Positions 13,237-15,119 of a stretch of DNA of 15,119 nucleotides are shown here, in pieces. Made by a program: the position numbers and the translations under genes. The notes under the pieces were generated by a model, which made no database searches, was not told the origin of the DNA, and saw nothing but the letters and a program-made list of their open reading frames with translations. Position 1 is the first letter of the stretch; every line of letters starts with the position of its first letter. Source of the DNA: JAVZJR01 sp964435235 (GTDB lineage: Archaea > Micrarchaeota > Micrarchaeia > Anstonellales > Bilamarchaeaceae); assembly GCA_964435235.1 (NCBI GenBank), contig CAYSXZ010000034.1, positions 1 to 15,119 on the forward strand, written 5' to 3'.

Positions 13237-14444
13237 AATCTGATTATGACGTAGTAGTTATAGGTGGAGGGCCAGCCGGTTCTTCTTTTGCTAGGGTTGC
13301 TGCAGAAAACGGAATGAGCGTTCTTGTAATAGATAAAAGAAAAGAGATAGGCGTTCCTGTTAGATGCGGAGAAGGACTTGGAGCGCGAGAGGTTGTTGCA
13401 CAGGGGCTAGAGATTCCGAGACGAGCGATTTCAACTGATATCTACGGAGCAAAGGTTGTCGCACCGAATGGAAAGGAGATTATTTGGAAGGAAGAAGAGG
13501 TAACGACCGGTTGGGTTCTTGAAAGAAAGATATTCGATAAGTGGCTCTGCGAACTTGCAATAGATAAAGGCGCAGAGGTGCGGACGTATACGAGAGCGCT
13601 TGACCTTGTAAAAGAAGATGGAAAGATTGTAGGTGTAAAGGTTGCGCAATGGGGAAAGGACGAGCATGAAATACGTGCTCCCCTAATCGTTTCGGCTGAA
13701 GGGATGGAAGCACACATCGCAAGAAAAGCAGGATTTGATACTGTTCACCGTCTCTATGATGTCGATACATGCTATCAATACGAGATGAAGCCGTATGATC
13801 ATGAGAACCTGATTGAACTTTATTTTGGAAATAAGATTGCACCACGCGGCTATGTCTGGATTTTCCCGAAATCCGATAGAAGGGCGAACGTTGGCATTGG
13901 AATAGGAGGAAATCTTACGAATGGCGATAAGAACGGAATCCCAGGAGCAGACCCAAAGAAGCTGCTCGATGAATTCATAGCAAATCATCCGCAATTAAAG
14001 GATGCGAGTACGCTTGACGATTTTGGTGGAGTGATAAGTGTCGGCGCGCCGCTTGATGAATTCGTGAAGGATAATTTTATGGTGATCGGTACAGCTGCAA
14101 AGCAGGTTGACCCAATTCATGGGGGCGGCATCGCCCTTGCGATGGAGTGCGGAGTACTAGCTGCAAATGTTGCGGTAAAAGCAAAGAGTAAAGGATACAC
14201 AAAACAGTCTCTTATGGAGTATGAAAAAAGATGGAAGGAGACAGCTGGAAAAAAGGTAGCAAAAAGACTTCTCCTTAGAAAGGTTTTAGAGAAATTGAAC
14301 GATGATGACTTGAACCACATCTTCAATAGCATAACACAAAAGGATCTGAACGATGTTATGGCTGGCAATTTTGCAGGACCGGTAACAAAAGTAGTTGCAG
14401 GAAGACCACAGCTCTTGAAGGTGCTGAGTGCGCTAATTAGTTGA
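13233..14444 (+). CDS. Digeranylgeranylglycerophospholipid (geranylgeranyl) reductase, FAD-dependent
   Basis: This 403-residue flavoprotein saturates the double bonds of geranylgeranyl chains in archaeal ether lipids at the membrane surface. It has an N-terminal FAD-binding Rossmann motif VVVIGGGPAGSSFA (7-20) and the family-specific PVRCGEG (42-48, with the conserved Cys45). It also has the YVWIFP motif (207-212) that lines the lipid pocket, and a second FAD contact GTAAKQVDPIHGGGI (286-300). The usual GD before AA is GT here. ATG at 13233 overlaps the ferredoxin stop and is preceded by AGGTGG (13221-13226), a strong ribosome-binding site. Translation is thus coupled to the ferredoxin, its probable electron donor. 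Its end runs into an 11-base tandem repeat and meets the convergent secreted-protein gene 11 bases away. Confidence 0.93.
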   Translation: MKSDYDVVVIGGGPAGSSFARVAAENGMSVLVIDKRKEIGVPVRCGEGLGAREVVAQGLEIPRRAISTDIYGAKVVAPNGKEIIWKEEEVTTGWVLERKIFDKWLCELAIDKGAEVRTYTRALDLVKEDGKIVGVKVAQWGKDEHEIRAPLIVSAEGMEAHIARKAGFDTVHRLYDVDTCYQYEMKPYDHENLIELYFGNKIAPRGYVWIFPKSDRRANVGIGIGGNLTNGDKNGIPGADPKKLLDEFIANHPQLKDASTLDDFGGVISVGAPLDEFVKDNFMVIGTAAKQVDPIHGGGIALAMECGVLAANVAVKAKSKGYTKQSLMEYEKRWKETAGKKVAKRLLLRKVLEKLNDDDLNHIFNSITQKDLNDVMAGNFAGPVTKVVAGRPQLLKVLSALIS

Positions 14445-14457
14445 TGATTAGTTGATT
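14436..14457. repeat. 11-base tandem repeat over the reductase stop codon
   Basis: ATTAGTTGATG is followed directly by ATTAGTTGATT (10 of 11 identical). The first unit includes the reductase stop and the second reaches the stop of the convergent gene, so a small duplication set the present gap between the two genes. Confidence 0.6.
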
Positions 14458-15119
14458 ACTTGTTGTGAACAGAGACGCAGACAGAATTCTTACCGTCCTC
14501 TGTATCAGAGAAGCATCCGGTATTCTCACTAGATATCTCGTTTTTGGAACTGGTGATGTCTATCTTTATATTATCCTTTCCTATATTTAGGAAAAGTTCA
14601 CCATCTTTCACTTTAAACGAAACATCGCCGCTGAATTTCTTCGGTGCAATAAAGGATAGAAGCGAGAGCTCATTATTTTTATCTATCTTTGCTGCAACCA
14701 GGAAGATATGCTTTTTGTTCGCTTCTCCACCCAAAAATACAATATCATTGTGAACAAAAAGCTTTACCTTCCCGCTGAACTTTTTACCAGGCGGGTAGGT
14801 GAATGGGCCTGCGCCATTTTTTCTAACATACGTTATTCCATATTCACTAGTTTTGATATTCTTTATCAGAACGAAGACATCGCCATCCTTTTTGAAGACT
14901 GCTATGTTTTTTTCTTCTGCTTGGTTTTCTACCTTTGATAGTGCGATTGGGTCACCTATTTCATTCTCCTTTATGCCAGCAGAGGATAGACGAAAGGACA
15001 CGGCCCTTTCGTTCTTGTTCTTTGATTCGTAAATAACCATGCCTGTTTTTTGGTTCAGGCTGCACATTCCGCCACTCCATTTCGCTGATAGCGTTGTTTG
15101 GATCGATTCTGCCAATGGA
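14456..15119 (-). CDS. Secreted-type protein of unknown family, 5' end outside window (paralogue 2)
   Basis: The gene runs off the right edge of the window; about 221 C-terminal residues are visible, with stop TAA at 14456-14458. It is a clear homologue of the protein at 8613-9557. Shared landmarks are VKLFVHNDIVFLGGEANKK against VKLAVHDDFILIGGEAKK, and VFVLIKN against LFVLAKN. Others are FSGDVSFKVKDGELFLNIG against FGDISFKEQRDSVLLKIG, and a tail with TGC and CVSV against IGC and CVSI. Three cysteines correspond between the two. By comparison, roughly 45 residues including a signal peptide should lie upstream. A TTG at 15113-15115 is not the likely start, because the frame stays open to the edge. 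It is convergent with the reductase gene. Function unknown. Confidence 0.82.
   Translation of the reverse strand, partial: PLAESIQTTLSAKWSGGMCSLNQKTGMVIYESKNKNERAVSFRLSSAGIKENEIGDPIALSKVENQAEEKNIAVFKKDGDVFVLIKNIKTSEYGITYVRKNGAGPFTYPPGKKFSGKVKLFVHNDIVFLGGEANKKHIFLVAAKIDKNNELSLLSFIAPKKFSGDVSFKVKDGELFLNIGKDNIKIDITSSKNEISSENTGCFSDTEDGKNSVCVSVHNK

Overview
The window looks archaeal. It carries an Orc1/Cdc6 initiator, the Sec61-beta subunit of the archaeal translocon, the archaea-specific tRNA methyltransferase aTrm56, and a ferredoxin/geranylgeranyl-reductase pair used for archaeal lipid saturation. Genes are tightly packed, with ATGA overlaps, 1-10 nt gaps and convergent ends that overlap. Intergenic promoters show TATA boxes about 26-36 nt before start codons. 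Two secreted proteins and one lipoprotein are present. I infer an uncultured archaeon, possibly of a DPANN-like lineage, but the sequence alone does not fix the phylum.

Layout. 9-3107 (+) is a three-gene operon: Orc1/Cdc6, a predicted DNA-binding protein with an internal repeat, and a SAMHD1-like HD phosphohydrolase. 3100-3261 (-) is a 53-residue Sec61-beta gene that is easy to miss. It is divergent from a MarC-family membrane protein (3313-3903). 4070-5470 (+) is a stand-alone AAA ATPase/DUF4143 gene. It is flanked by direct repeats that duplicate the 3' end of the aTrm56 gene (5497-6081, -), so it appears to be an insertion into that gene's tail. An MFS transporter (6091-7215, -) lies upstream of aTrm56. 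A phosphoglucosamine/phosphomannomutase (7283-8623, +) is divergent from it.

8613-15119 is an accessory-looking region holding two members each of two unrecognised families. One family is secreted and cysteine-containing (8613-9557 and the truncated 14456-15119). The other is a small soluble charged protein (9671-10024 and 12671-13039) whose two copies share promoter and leader architecture. Between them lie a DJ-1/PfpI-like protein without the expected Cys-His elbow, a small gene split by a -1 frameshift at an A AAA AAG heptamer, a Cys-rich DUF3472-like lipoprotein, a minimal two-helix K+ channel, a 2[4Fe-4S] ferredoxin and a geranylgeranyl reductase.

How they fit together: the first operon joins replication initiation to probable dNTP hydrolysis. 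The ferredoxin plausibly feeds electrons to the reductase. aTrm56, Sec61-beta and the sugar mutase are housekeeping genes. The roles of the two paralogous families are unknown. No stretch above 300 bases lacks a gene, and I saw no rRNA, tRNA or CRISPR array.
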